A program made the position numbers and the translations under genes. A DNA stretch of 64,000 bases from VRUE01 sp963705635 (lineage in GTDB: Bacteria; Actinomycetota; Thermoleophilia; Solirubrobacterales; 70-9): positions 186,001-250,000 of the forward strand of contig CAVPKH010000004.1 of the NCBI GenBank assembly GCA_963705635.1, given 5' to 3'. Positions within the stretch are counted from its first letter, which is position 1; every line of letters starts with the position of its first letter. This document shows positions 17,210-25,297 of this stretch, piece after piece. The notes under the pieces were generated by a model. The model did no database searches and was not told the DNA's origin. It was given only the letters and a program-made list of their open reading frames with translations.

Positions 17210-18562
17210 TTGGCCGCGCTCGCCAACCGCATCCGCGCCCTGCCCCAGCGCCACGGGCGAACGACGCTGATCCTGCTGGCGGCGATCCTCGTCCTCGGCT
17301 TCGGCCTGCGGACTTACCGGGTGGTCGAGCCGCTGCCGAGCGCCGGTGACGATGCCCACGCCTACTACGCGCTCTCCAAGGCCCTCTACACCGAAGGCAG
17401 CTTTGGCGGGCCGAGCTTCGAAAACTCCAGCGACTGGTCGCCGGGGGCGCCGCTGCTCTACGCCGCCAGCTTCTACGCCACGGGCGGCGCCCGCGAAGGG
17501 ACCGCGCGGATCGTCGAGCTGCTGCTGGGGCTGGCCGCGATCGTCGTCGTCTACCTGCTGGGCAGGCGGATCTCCTGCCGGCCCGCGGGGCTCCTCGCCG
17601 CCTTCGCCGTCGCCGTCTACCCACCCTTCATCCACTCTGCCGGCGCCCTCTACAGCGAGCCGCCGGCGATCCTCACCCTGCCCGCGGCGGTGCTCGCCTT
17701 CCTCTGGGCGGGAGAGCAGGAGCGCCTGCAGGCCTGGCTGCTCCCCGGCCTGCTCTTCGGCCTGACCGCGCTGATCCGGCCCGAGTACCTGCTGGTCGGC
17801 GCCGCCTTCGCCGTGCTCGCCCTGGTCAAGGTCGGCCGCGAGCGCGGCTGGCGACCCGGCCTGGCGGGGGCGGCGCTGCTGGTCACCGCCCTGCTGCTGC
17901 CGATCATCCCCTGGACGATCCGCAACCAGATCGCTCTCGACCGCACCGTGCCGATCTCGACCGGTGGCGGCAAGGCGCTCTACGTCGGCACCTTCCTCCC
18001 CGCCGACGGCGAATACCAGCGGGTCAAGGCCCTGCTGGCGCGGCGCTACCTGCACCGCGACCTGGACCCCCACTCCGAGGCGCTCGACCATGTCGACCCG
18101 ACGCCGCTCTTCAACCGCGTCGCCGAGCGCTACCCCGACCTGCCCCGCGATTCGGCCCTGGGCAAGATCGGCAAGCAGAACCTCTTTCACTACCTCGGCG
18201 AGGACCCCGTCGGCTACGCGGCGATGACCGCGCGCAAGGCCTGGCGGATGTGGAGCGCCGGCGTCGGCGAGGCGATGAGCAGCACCGCAGGGCGGCTGGT
18301 CCAGACGCTGATCGTGGCCCTGGCGCTGGCCGGCCTCGGCGTTCTCGCCTGGCGCCGCTGGTGGTGGGAGCTGCTCGCGATGGCGACCCCGCTGGCGCTG
18401 GTCACCGCCGTCGGCGCCGCGACGCTAGCCGCCCCGAGGCGCAACGAGGTGCTGATGACGCTGATCTTTCCGCTTGCCGCTGCGGCGCTTTCGCGGGGTA
18501 CGGCCGCCCTATTGTCTAGCGGTCAATGGTCCCCCAGGCAGGCATCTTCCCCGCCGAGCTGA
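17210..18562 (+). CDS. PMT/ArnT-like membrane glycosyltransferase (paralogue 2)
   Basis: 450-residue GT-C type membrane protein with about ten hydrophobic helices. It starts at TTG 17210. The catalytic-type loop is GDDAHAYYALSKALYTEGSFG, and PWTIRNQIALDRTVPISTGGG parallels the sister gene at 15101-16423, indicating gene duplication around a secreted-protein gene. Its 3-prime end overlaps the start of the GT2 gene by 37 bases, so the two are probably expressed together. The GT2 partner could make the lipid-linked sugar this enzyme uses (inference). Confidence 0.75.
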   Translation: MAALANRIRALPQRHGRTTLILLAAILVLGFGLRTYRVVEPLPSAGDDAHAYYALSKALYTEGSFGGPSFENSSDWSPGAPLLYAASFYATGGAREGTARIVELLLGLAAIVVVYLLGRRISCRPAGLLAAFAVAVYPPFIHSAGALYSEPPAILTLPAAVLAFLWAGEQERLQAWLLPGLLFGLTALIRPEYLLVGAAFAVLALVKVGRERGWRPGLAGAALLVTALLLPIIPWTIRNQIALDRTVPISTGGGKALYVGTFLPADGEYQRVKALLARRYLHRDLDPHSEALDHVDPTPLFNRVAERYPDLPRDSALGKIGKQNLFHYLGEDPVGYAAMTARKAWRMWSAGVGEAMSSTAGRLVQTLIVALALAGLGVLAWRRWWWELLAMATPLALVTAVGAATLAAPRRNEVLMTLIFPLAAAALSRGTAALLSSGQWSPRQASSPPS

Positions 18563-19593
18563 CGGCGCTGCGCGCCGCCGGGCTGCTCTTCGGCATCGCG
18601 CTGATCGCCTACGCGCTGATCCGCCGCCGCTCGCTGCGCAACGCCGACGTGCTGATCCTGCTCGCCGCCGGGCTCGGCCTGGCGCTCGTCTCCGGCACCG
18701 AAATCACCGACAAGCTGCTCTCCGCCTTCTCCTTCGAGAAGGGCAACGGCGGCCGCATCCTCGGCCTCGCCGTCTTCGCCATCTTCATCCTCTTCCTGCT
18801 GATCCTGCGGGCGCTCTCCCAGGGCGCTCGCAACTCGCGCCAGCTCTCCGCCGCGCTCGAGGGCCTTGCCTGGGAGGAGTTCCGCCAGGCAAAGCTGCCG
18901 GAGCGCTTCCGCGGCAGGATCGCGATCCTCGTCCCCGCCTACAACGAGGCCGAGAACATCGGCTACGTGCTCGACCTGATGCCGGACCAGGTCTGCGGGG
19001 TGCCGACGGCGGTGCTCGTCGTCGACGACGGCTCACGCGACGGCACCGGTGACGTCGCCGCCGAGCACGGCGCCGCGGTCGCCCGCCACGTCACCAACCG
19101 CGGCGGTGGCGCCGCCCTGCGCACCGGCTACCGCCTGATGGTCGAATCGGGAGCCGAGATCGTCGTCACCCTCGACGCCGACGGACAGCACCTGCCGTCG
19201 GAGATGGAGCGCCTGGTCAAGCCGGTCCTCGACGGCGAGGTCGACGTCGCCCACGGCTCCCGCGTGCTCGGCCAAGCCGATCGCAACCACTTCGCTCGCG
19301 AGCTCGGCATCGTCTTCTTCAACCGCGTGGTCTCGGCGATCACCCGCACCCACGTCACCGACTGCTCCAACGGCTACCGCGCCGTGCGCACCACCGTCCT
19401 GCCCCAGCTCGTCCTGCGCCAGGAGCAGTTCCACACCTCCGAGTTCATGATCGAGGCGATCAAGCGGGGGATCCCGGCTCGCGAGGTCCCGATCACGGTC
19501 GAGCGGCGCCTCCACGGCCACTCGAAGAAGCCCGCGGTGGTGCGCTACGGCCTCGGCTTCGCCAACGCGATCGTCCGCACCTGGCTGCGCTAG
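18526..19593 (+). CDS. DUF2304-GT2 fusion, dolichyl-phosphate-type glycosyltransferase
   Basis: 355 residues. The N-terminal third has three hydrophobic helices and the LIAYALIRRRSLRNADVLILL pattern of DUF2304. From about residue 125 a DPM1-like GT2 domain follows: AILVPAYNEAENIGYVL, VLVVDDGSRDGT, VVTLDADGQHLPSEM (the DxD), GSRVL and THVTDCSNGYRAVR. It should transfer a nucleotide sugar to polyprenyl phosphate at the inner membrane face. The DUF2304 part, usually a separate small protein, is here fused. It overlaps the upstream membrane glycosyltransferase. Confidence 0.82.
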   Translation: MVPQAGIFPAELTALRAAGLLFGIALIAYALIRRRSLRNADVLILLAAGLGLALVSGTEITDKLLSAFSFEKGNGGRILGLAVFAIFILFLLILRALSQGARNSRQLSAALEGLAWEEFRQAKLPERFRGRIAILVPAYNEAENIGYVLDLMPDQVCGVPTAVLVVDDGSRDGTGDVAAEHGAAVARHVTNRGGGAALRTGYRLMVESGAEIVVTLDADGQHLPSEMERLVKPVLDGEVDVAHGSRVLGQADRNHFARELGIVFFNRVVSAITRTHVTDCSNGYRAVRTTVLPQLVLRQEQFHTSEFMIEAIKRGIPAREVPITVERRLHGHSKKPAVVRYGLGFANAIVRTWLR

Positions 19594-19610
19594 AGCCCTG
19601 AGGCGGGCGC

Positions 19611-21176
19611 CTACCCGACCAGGAGGCGCCGCGAGCGGACTTGGGGAGTGCCTGGAAGCAGCGCCCTGAAGGTCGAGCCCTCGGCGGCGCCAGCGTGGAA
19701 GCGGGCAATGCAACGGTGATCGAGCCGGCGCCTGGCGAAGCTCTCGCCACCGCGGTTGAGCTGCACCACCTCGCCGGCATGGCCGGCGCAGGGCGAGACC
19801 TTGGCGACGATCGCCGTCCCCGACCCCGCGCCCTGCGCGCGCAGGCCCAGGTGGGTACTGCCGTGATGAATCCTCGGCGGCGGCGGCGCCTCCTCCTCTC
19901 CTTTTGGCGGTTGTCCCGGCCCGCTCGGGCCAACCTCGTTCGGAGGCGTGCCTTCTTCGTCCGGAGGCGGGCCGGCAGGGCAATCCGCCGGCGCGGCGCC
20001 AACCAGGCGGAAGACCTCTCCTTCGTCCGAGGCGACGTAGAGCCGCCCGCAGGAGTCTTCGCCAAAGGAGGTCGGCTTGGCGACCGTGAGGCCCTCGGAG
20101 CGATCGCCGCTGGCCAGGCCAGTGGCCTCGGTGGGCAATGCCAGCGAGCGGACTTCGCGGCTGCAGTAGTCGCTGTAGACGTAGCGGCCGTAGAGATCGC
20201 CGAGGCTGGGATCGCGGACGACGTAGCCGCCGATGATCGAGCAGCCGAAGGTGGAGCCGTCTTCAGGATCGTCGTGGGGATAGTCGAATACCGGTTCGCT
20301 GAAACTGCTGGCCGGGCCGCAGCCGGCGGGCGCACCCGAATAGGCGATGGTGCCCTCGCGACAGCTCCAGCCGTAGTTGGCGCCGGCGCCGGAGACCACG
20401 CCGCCGCCCGGGCTGGGCGCGTAGTCGACCTCCTCGCGGGCGTCCTGGCCGACGTCGCCGATCACCATGTCGCCGCTCGTGCGGTCGAAGGAGAAGCGCC
20501 ACGGGTTGCGCAGGCCGTAGGCCCAGACCTCGTCGCGGCCGGCGATCCCGTCGAACGGGTTCCCCGCCGGGATCGCGTACGCGGGTTGCTGGCCCGGCCG
20601 GGGATCGATGCGCAGGATCTTGCCGAGCAGCACTTCGGTGTCCTGGCCGCTGTGGAGGGGGTCGCCACCACCGCCGCCGTCACCGAGCGAGACGTAGAGG
20701 TGACCATCGGGGCCGAACTGCAGCTGGCCGCCGTTGTGGTTGGGGTTGATCGAGTGGGCGACGCTGAGGATCGGCTCGCGGATCAGGGCCCCGCCTTGCG
20801 GGCCGGGGCGGAAGGAATCGAGGTGAACGTCGCCTTCGGAGCCGCCGGCGGCCGGCTTCCCGGTGTAGGTGACGTAGATGCGTCCCGTGCCGTGGTAATC
20901 CGGGGCCGGCACGATCGAGAGCAGGCCCCGCTCGCTTTCGCAGCAGCTCACCAGCGGGCTCAGATCGGCGATTTGCCTGGCTCCGCCCGGGCCCAGCTCC
21001 GTCACCACGCCTTTGCGCTCGGCGACGAGCAGGCGCTGGGAATCGCTCGGATCGGAGCTGATCGAGATCGGCTGGTCGAATTTGCCCAGCGGCTGGAGCT
21101 CCACGGCAGCCGCGGTGGGGCTCCATTGGGCGCAGGCGAGGGCGCTGAAGACTGCGACCCAGATCAGACGACGCAC
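19611..21176 (-). CDS. Secreted PQQ-type sugar dehydrogenase-like beta-propeller
   Basis: 521 residues. I prefer GTG 21176, because GAGGAGG stands just upstream and a signal peptide follows (RRLIWVAVFSALACAQWSPTAAA); an upstream ATG at 21206 exists. The propeller shows the soluble glucose/sorbosone dehydrogenase signatures NGGQLQFGPDGHLYVSLGDGGGGGDPLHSGQD, GKILRIDP, NPFDG, YGLRNPWRFSFDR, GDVGQDAREEVDY and NYGWSCREG. A Pro/Glu-rich linker follows (about residues 395-430), then a C-terminal domain of about 80 residues that I do not recognise. Substrate and cofactor use are unproven. Confidence 0.8.
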   Translation of the reverse strand: MRRLIWVAVFSALACAQWSPTAAAVELQPLGKFDQPISISSDPSDSQRLLVAERKGVVTELGPGGARQIADLSPLVSCCESERGLLSIVPAPDYHGTGRIYVTYTGKPAAGGSEGDVHLDSFRPGPQGGALIREPILSVAHSINPNHNGGQLQFGPDGHLYVSLGDGGGGGDPLHSGQDTEVLLGKILRIDPRPGQQPAYAIPAGNPFDGIAGRDEVWAYGLRNPWRFSFDRTSGDMVIGDVGQDAREEVDYAPSPGGGVVSGAGANYGWSCREGTIAYSGAPAGCGPASSFSEPVFDYPHDDPEDGSTFGCSIIGGYVVRDPSLGDLYGRYVYSDYCSREVRSLALPTEATGLASGDRSEGLTVAKPTSFGEDSCGRLYVASDEGEVFRLVGAAPADCPAGPPPDEEGTPPNEVGPSGPGQPPKGEEEAPPPPRIHHGSTHLGLRAQGAGSGTAIVAKVSPCAGHAGEVVQLNRGGESFARRRLDHRCIARFHAGAAEGSTFRALLPGTPQVRSRRLLVG

Positions 21177-21222
21177 GCGACCTCCTCGTTGACGGCGGTC
21201 AGTCACTACCCGCGTTCAACCA

Positions 21223-21507
21223 CTACTCAACCCCCGGATGCCGAACTTCGGCCGGGTCGGGCAGATAGAGATCCATGCCGCAGCGGGGGCAGACCTGAAC
21301 GTAGAGCTTGACGGTCTTGTGGCAGTTGGGGCACTGGCGTTCGGGTTCGTTCTTCTCGGAGCGGTAGAGGACGACGGCGATGAGGCCGAGGCCCGGCAGC
21401 ACGGTGCCGATCGCCAGCCAGAGCCAGAACGAGCTGCCCTTGCCCCTGCCGATGATCGCCGTGGCTAGGCCGAAGAAGAAGGCGATGACGAGGTACTCGA
21501 ATCCCAT
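21223..21507 (-). CDS. Membrane protein with C-terminal zinc ribbon
   Basis: 94 residues: two hydrophobic helices (about residues 4-20 and 27-48), then a zinc ribbon CPNCHKTVKLYVQVCPRCG (C-x2-C, 12 residues, C-x2-C). Similar small proteins are widespread in actinobacteria without known function. Its start lies within the last 43 bases of ndh, so expression is probably coupled to ndh. Confidence 0.7.
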   Translation of the reverse strand: MGFEYLVIAFFFGLATAIIGRGKGSSFWLWLAIGTVLPGLGLIAVVLYRSEKNEPERQCPNCHKTVKLYVQVCPRCGMDLYLPDPAEVRHPGVE

Positions 21508-22790
21508 CGCCCCATTGTCGCGTCCAGGCGCTCGGGATGTCCGATCGAGCCGACCTCGGAGATGTCGCGGCGAAACGGCAGGCTCGCGGTCCAGTCGATC
21601 ACCGCCCGGGTCTTGCGAGCGACACCCGGAATCTGGCTCATGTGGTAGGTCCGGGCCATCCACCAGGCGGGGAAGCCGCGGAAGGTGCGACCGCCGACTT
21701 TGCCGACCGCCTTGTAGCGGCCGAGGTTGACGAAGGAGGCGTTGCCGCGGTACTCGAAGGGACGGGCGCTGCCGATCCCCAGCTCGGCGGCGATGTTGCG
21801 AGCGGCGACCGGGCCCTGCCTGACGGCGTGCTGGGCCGTCGGCGGGCAGAGGCCGCCGCGCGGATCTGGTGCGGCGGCGCAGTCGCCGATCGCCCAGACC
21901 GAGTCCATGCCCTCGACCCGCAGGTTGCGGTCGACCGGGACGCGACCGCGCTCGTCGAGCGGCAGCGCGAGCTGGCGCAGGCTCGGGTGCGGGGAGACAC
22001 CGGCGGTCCAGACCACGGTCCGGGTCGGCAGCGTCTCACCGGTGGCGATGCGGGCGCTGTCGGCGCGCACCTCCTCCAGCGTCGTGCCCAGGCGGATGTC
22101 GATGCCGCGGCCGCGCAGCTCGCCCAGCGCGTAGTCGGCGAGCCCGGCGTCGATCTCCGGCAGCACGCGATCAGCGGCCTCGACCAGCATCCAGCGCATC
22201 CCGTGCAGGCGCGCCCGCGGGTAGCTCTCGATCGCGTCGGCAGCGAAGTCCTGCAGCTCGGCGAGCGCCTCGAGGCCGGCGTAGCCGCCGCCGACGAAGA
22301 CGTAGGTGAGCAGCTCCTCGCGCCGGGCCGCATCGTCGGTCGCGTTGGCCGCCTCGAGCGTCTCGATCACGTGGTTGCGCAGCCAGATCGCGTCGGCGAG
22401 GCTCTTGAAGCCGATCGCGTGCTCGGAGAGGCCGGGCACCGGCAGCACCCGGGAGACCGAGCCCAGCGCGAGCAGGAGCTGGTCGTAGGGAAGCCGCTCG
22501 ACATCGCCTTCGCGGGTGCGCAGCTCGACCGTCTTGGCCACCGGGTCGTGGCCGATGATCGAGCCCAGCCGCAGGTAGGTGCGGCTGAGGATCTCGCGCA
22601 GCGGCGTCACCACATGACGCGGCTCCAGCGTCCCCGCGGCGGCCTCGGGCAGGAACGGCGTGTAGAGCATGAAGTTGGTGTCGTTGACCAAGACCAGCCG
22701 GGTCGACTGCCGCGGCAGGATGCGCTCCAGCTCCCGCGCGGCCATCGCCCCACCAAATCCCCCACCGGCGATGACGACGTTCCAGGCCAT
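21465..22790 (-). CDS. ndh: Type II NADH dehydrogenase (NDH-2)
   Basis: Single-subunit, non-proton-pumping flavoenzyme that passes electrons from NADH to menaquinone at the membrane. 441 residues. The FAD site is NVVIAGGGFGGAMAARELE (residues 4-22), the NADH site YVFVGGGYAGLEALAEL (about 164-180), then VVWTAGVSPHPSL and the second FAD block VWAIGDCAAAPD. NFMLYTPFLPEAAAGTLEPRHVV is typical of NDH-2. The last 15 residues are a Ser-rich tail overlapping the next gene. An inverted repeat upstream (22805-22829) may be its operator. It fits the menaquinone genes in this window. Confidence 0.92.
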   Translation of the reverse strand: MAWNVVIAGGGFGGAMAARELERILPRQSTRLVLVNDTNFMLYTPFLPEAAAGTLEPRHVVTPLREILSRTYLRLGSIIGHDPVAKTVELRTREGDVERLPYDQLLLALGSVSRVLPVPGLSEHAIGFKSLADAIWLRNHVIETLEAANATDDAARREELLTYVFVGGGYAGLEALAELQDFAADAIESYPRARLHGMRWMLVEAADRVLPEIDAGLADYALGELRGRGIDIRLGTTLEEVRADSARIATGETLPTRTVVWTAGVSPHPSLRQLALPLDERGRVPVDRNLRVEGMDSVWAIGDCAAAPDPRGGLCPPTAQHAVRQGPVAARNIAAELGIGSARPFEYRGNASFVNLGRYKAVGKVGGRTFRGFPAWWMARTYHMSQIPGVARKTRAVIDWTASLPFRRDISEVGSIGHPERLDATMGRWDSSTSSSPSSSA

Positions 22791-22804
22791 TACTTGAACT
22801 TAGC

Positions 22805-22829
22805 ACTTTGTAACAACCTGTCACAAAGT
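22805..22829 (-). promoter_or_regulatory. Inverted repeat upstream of ndh, possible redox operator
   Basis: ACTTTGT at 22805-22811 and ACAAAGT at 22823-22829 form a perfect 7 bp inverted repeat with an 11-base centre, 15 bases upstream of the ndh start. The central pattern TTGT-N11-ACAA is reminiscent of, but not identical to, the Rex site known upstream of ndh in Streptomyces. No Rex gene is in the window. Confidence 0.45.
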
Positions 22830-22894
22830 TTCGAAAAGCACGACTATCCCTTTGACGCAGGGCTAGCTCCGATGGCGAATCTAGACTGCGCCTT

Positions 22895-23518
22895 GTGCCG
22901 CTCGCTGGCAGCGCCAAGCTCTTCTTTCGAGGCCCCATCTGGGCGGTGTCTGGCGCAGTGAGCGTTCTCGCGACCGCAGTCGGACTTACCGAGGTGGTCG
23001 ATGGAGCGAGCCTCTGGATGTGGCTGTGCTTCGCCTCCCTGGCCCTGGTCGTTGCTTCCTTCTACAGCTTCCACCGCAACCGGATGGAGATGGAGGCAAA
23101 GAGGGAGTCATTGCCCCACAAGATTGATGACCTTCACCGGGAAGGGATCGATCTATTGGCTGAGCTGCGGACTCCCGTAAAGCCCGAGACAAAGAACGGC
23201 GACACCATGATCTCTGGCGAATGGGCACCCGAAGAGTGGTGGGAGAAAGTCGAAGCTTTCGAGCAGCGAATACGCGATCTCTTCATCGCTCGCTATCCGG
23301 GCCTCCTCTCCGACTATGGCAATGAACTCGAAGCGCAGCTACGTAAGCAACGCGAACAGGCAGTCGAGCCTCCCCCCTTGGGAGGGAGCAAGGGTGCCAC
23401 CACCGAGAAGATGCTCGCCTTCGCAAACCACATGCGCCGCGGCCCCGCAAGGCGATTGGAAGCCAGTTTGGACGGCCTTACTGCCGCCCGGCACCGAGTC
23501 GCCGTTTCCCAGGCATAA
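22895..23518 (+). CDS. Hypothetical membrane-anchored protein
   Basis: 207 residues, GTG start at 22895 with no convincing ribosome binding site. Two hydrophobic helices lie near the N-terminus (about residues 12-32 and 38-58). A long charged, mostly helical cytoplasmic part follows, with a Trp-rich stretch EWAPEEWWEKVEAFEQRIRDLF. I do not recognise a family. Codon use is less GC-biased than the flanks, in line with transfer on the island. Confidence 0.5.
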   Translation: MPLAGSAKLFFRGPIWAVSGAVSVLATAVGLTEVVDGASLWMWLCFASLALVVASFYSFHRNRMEMEAKRESLPHKIDDLHREGIDLLAELRTPVKPETKNGDTMISGEWAPEEWWEKVEAFEQRIRDLFIARYPGLLSDYGNELEAQLRKQREQAVEPPPLGGSKGATTEKMLAFANHMRRGPARRLEASLDGLTAARHRVAVSQA

Positions 23519-23557
23519 ATCTATCTATTTCTTACAGGGCATCCGATGGCCAAGATA

Positions 23558-23686
23558 CTATTTAGAGGATGCTTTACGGCTCTCCAGAGCAGTTTGTTTC
23601 GCAGCTTCGCGGACCTTTTTCGGGAACAATTTCTTCATTGTCTCCTCGTCGGTCAGCTCGCGGGCTTTCTTCTTGCGTCGGGGCAC
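23558..23686 (-). CDS. 42-residue basic protein, divergent partner of the transposase
   Basis: A GTG start at 23686 gives a 42-residue, Lys/Arg-rich peptide: PRRKKKARELTDEE, then MKKLFPKKVREAAKQ. The start is only one base away from the transposase ATG at 23688, on the opposite strand, so the two genes share no room for separate promoters. I recall similar small basic ORFs beside IS1595-type transposases, but from memory only. It could regulate transposition; its function is unknown. Confidence 0.5.
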   Translation of the reverse strand: MPRRKKKARELTDEETMKKLFPKKVREAAKQTALESRKASSK

Positions 23687-23687
23687 T

Positions 23688-24602
23688 ATGAACCTCCCTG
23701 ATCTGATCGAGCAGTTCCGCTCCGAGGATAAGTGCCGGGAATACCTCGAAGACCTGCGCTGGCCCAACGGGGTGCGCTGCCCGCGTTGCGGCTTCGCGTC
23801 GGTCTCGAAAATCGAGAAGCGCAACCAGTGGGAGTGCAACGAGCCTTCATGTCGCTACCAATTCTCGGTCACGGCGGGGACGGTCTTTCACGACTCCCAT
23901 CTTCCTCTCTGGAAGTGGTTCCTCGCGATCTACCTGATCGGGGAGTCCAAGAAGGGCATCAGCGCCAAGCAGCTCCAGCGGACCCTGGGCGTCTCCTACA
24001 AGACCGCCTGGTACCTGGGCCACCGGGTGCGCTCCGCGATGGAGGACGACTCGCCGGTCCCGCTCAAGGGGATCGTGGAGGTTGACGAGACCTGGCTCGG
24101 CGGCCGTCGCAGAGGGTCCGGCGGTAAATGGCGGGACCACAAGAAGATGATCCTGGGCGCCGTCGCCCGTGGTGGCGAGGTCCGGCTGGAGGTCCGCGAG
24201 GGCCCGGGCCAAGAGTCCAAAGCCTCCTACCAAAGCTTCGTCAAAACCCATGTGGACGGCAGGGCGGAAATGATCTTCACGGATTCCGATAGCTCGTGGG
24301 GCGACATGACCGACTCCAACACGGCTCACGAGAAAGTCGATCACCGCCGCGAAGAATGGGTTCGCGGCATCGTCCATACGAACACCATTGAGGGCGTCTG
24401 GAGCCTTTTCAAGCGCGGCGTGGTGGGCAGCTACCACCAGCTATCCGCGAAGCACCTGCCGGCCTACCTGGACGAGATGGCTTTCCGGTTCAACAATCGC
24501 GACAACGCATTCCTGTTCCGGGATACGCTGCTTCGGATGATTGCGGGCGAGACGCTTCCCTACGCGGAGTTGATTGCCGACGAGGAGCCAGTATCAGTCT
24601 GA
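23688..24602 (+). CDS. IS1595-family transposase
   Basis: 304 residues. The N-terminal zinc ribbon is CPRCGF then CNEPSCRYQFSVTAGTVF. A helix-turn-helix-like segment follows (ISAKQLQRTLGVSYKTAWYLGHRVR), then the DDE-type catalytic domain with VDETWLGGRR, a second Asp in IFTDSDSSW and the HTNTIEGVWSLFKRG block carrying the Asn/Glu and Lys of this family. It appears full length and intact. I could not find terminal inverted repeats, so the exact IS ends are unknown. Its last 9 bases overlap the convergent XRE regulator gene. Confidence 0.88.
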   Translation: MNLPDLIEQFRSEDKCREYLEDLRWPNGVRCPRCGFASVSKIEKRNQWECNEPSCRYQFSVTAGTVFHDSHLPLWKWFLAIYLIGESKKGISAKQLQRTLGVSYKTAWYLGHRVRSAMEDDSPVPLKGIVEVDETWLGGRRRGSGGKWRDHKKMILGAVARGGEVRLEVREGPGQESKASYQSFVKTHVDGRAEMIFTDSDSSWGDMTDSNTAHEKVDHRREEWVRGIVHTNTIEGVWSLFKRGVVGSYHQLSAKHLPAYLDEMAFRFNNRDNAFLFRDTLLRMIAGETLPYAELIADEEPVSV

Positions 24603-24857
24603 GGGTGCTCGCTTGAAGCGCCCGTAGCGAACATCGCCTGGCTCCCAGGCGATTCCCTTGAAGAACTCACCGGGATCGATTTCGAGCGCCCCTGCGAGCT
24701 TGGCGACCGTATCCACGCGCGCCACTCGTAGCCCGCGCTCCAAGTGGCTGATCTCAGTGCGATGAAGGGATGCGCCCCAGGCCAGCGTCTCCTGCGACAT
24801 GTCGGCTCGCTTGCGGATACGACGAAGGTTGTCCCCGAACTGCTTGGCGACCGTCAT
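24594..24857 (-). CDS. XRE-family transcriptional regulator
   Basis: 87-residue single-domain regulator. The helix-turn-helix covers NLRRIRKRADMSQETLAWGASLHRTEISHLERGLR (about residues 10-44), followed by DTVAKLAGALEIDPGEFFKGI, the usual XRE form. It starts inside the preceding gene (ATGA overlap at 24854-24857), so the two form an operon. Phage-repressor-like, probably controlling its own operon or the island. Confidence 0.8.
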   Translation of the reverse strand: MTVAKQFGDNLRRIRKRADMSQETLAWGASLHRTEISHLERGLRVARVDTVAKLAGALEIDPGEFFKGIAWEPGDVRYGRFKRAPSD

Positions 24858-25090
24858 AGCCCCAACCTCTCGAAGACGAGGGCGGGGACAGTCAGCGCAA
24901 GCTCTTCGTCCTCCCAGCGAAGCAGTCGAGTACGAACGAGATGGCCGATTGCCGCCCCAACCTCAGGGGTATCGCCTAGCTCGGCCTTGAACTCCTTGCG
25001 GTGAACGCGCTTGGGGTGCCGATCAAGGGCAAGCGCGAGTACGGCTCGTTGCAGGCGCTCAGCGTCCTGCGGAGAACTCTTTTCCTGCAT
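24854..25090 (-). CDS. Small winged-helix-like protein
   Basis: 78 residues, first gene of the two-gene operon with the XRE regulator. The sequence ERLQRAVLALALDRHPKRVHRKEFKAELGDT, then GAAIGHLVRTRLLRWEDEELALTVPALVFERLGL, reads like a compact winged helix with a recognition helix and beta wing. No catalytic residues are evident and no family is recognised. Such pairs occur in actinobacterial mobile elements. Confidence 0.6.
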   Translation of the reverse strand: MQEKSSPQDAERLQRAVLALALDRHPKRVHRKEFKAELGDTPEVGAAIGHLVRTRLLRWEDEELALTVPALVFERLGL

Positions 25091-25096
25091 CGGAAG

Positions 25097-25162
25097 GCCT
25101 GACCTTTCGGTGCCAGGCCGGGGGGCGTTAGCGCGCCGCCCCGGCCGTTTGCAATGTCAGGC
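25097..25162. promoter_or_regulatory. Nested hairpin upstream of the small regulator operon
   Basis: GCCTGAC (25097-25103) pairs with GTCAGGC (25156-25162) and encloses a second stem, GGCCGGGG (25116-25123) with CCCCGGCC (25139-25146), followed on the plus strand by GTTT. It stands just upstream of the 25090 start codon. It may be a 5-prime leader structure or a terminator. Confidence 0.45.
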
Positions 25163-25200
25163 GAAGGTAGGGGCGAGCGGCGACGGATTCTCACCCTGTG

Positions 25201-25297
25201 TCAAGTACACAATCGTGTCGAAAAGCACTTTCGCGATCTCTGCCGCACGCGACAGGATGTAGCGCTAAGGTTTCGCTCAGGTTGTGTATTCACATCG
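25201..25297 (+). ncRNA. Possible small RNA ending at the orphan terminator
   Basis: No protein gene lies on the plus strand between the transposase stop (24602) and the strong terminator at 25298. That terminator must serve some transcript. The 100 bases before it include an inverted repeat TGTGT-N5-ACACA (25198-25212). A promoter could not be fixed, so the 5-prime end given here is only indicative. The rest of the gap to gatB (25332-25480) shows nothing convincing. Confidence 0.25.

Larger units (their letters stand above)
22842..25217. mobile_element. Accessory island with IS1595-type transposase
   Basis: This 2.4 kb block interrupts a region of ordinary metabolic genes and carries a lone membrane protein, a transposase with a tiny divergent gene, and a two-gene regulator operon. 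The 11-mer TCGAAAAGCAC occurs immediately outside both edges (22831-22841 and 25218-25228), compatible with a target duplication or attachment core. The block is visibly less GC-rich than its surroundings. The boundaries are inferred from these repeats only. Confidence 0.45.

Noticed and set aside
23519..24640. Terminal inverted repeats of the IS1595-type element
   Set aside because: Only a weak partial match (CAGGGCATC-like on the left against CAGGCGATG on the right) was found; not good enough to set IS ends.
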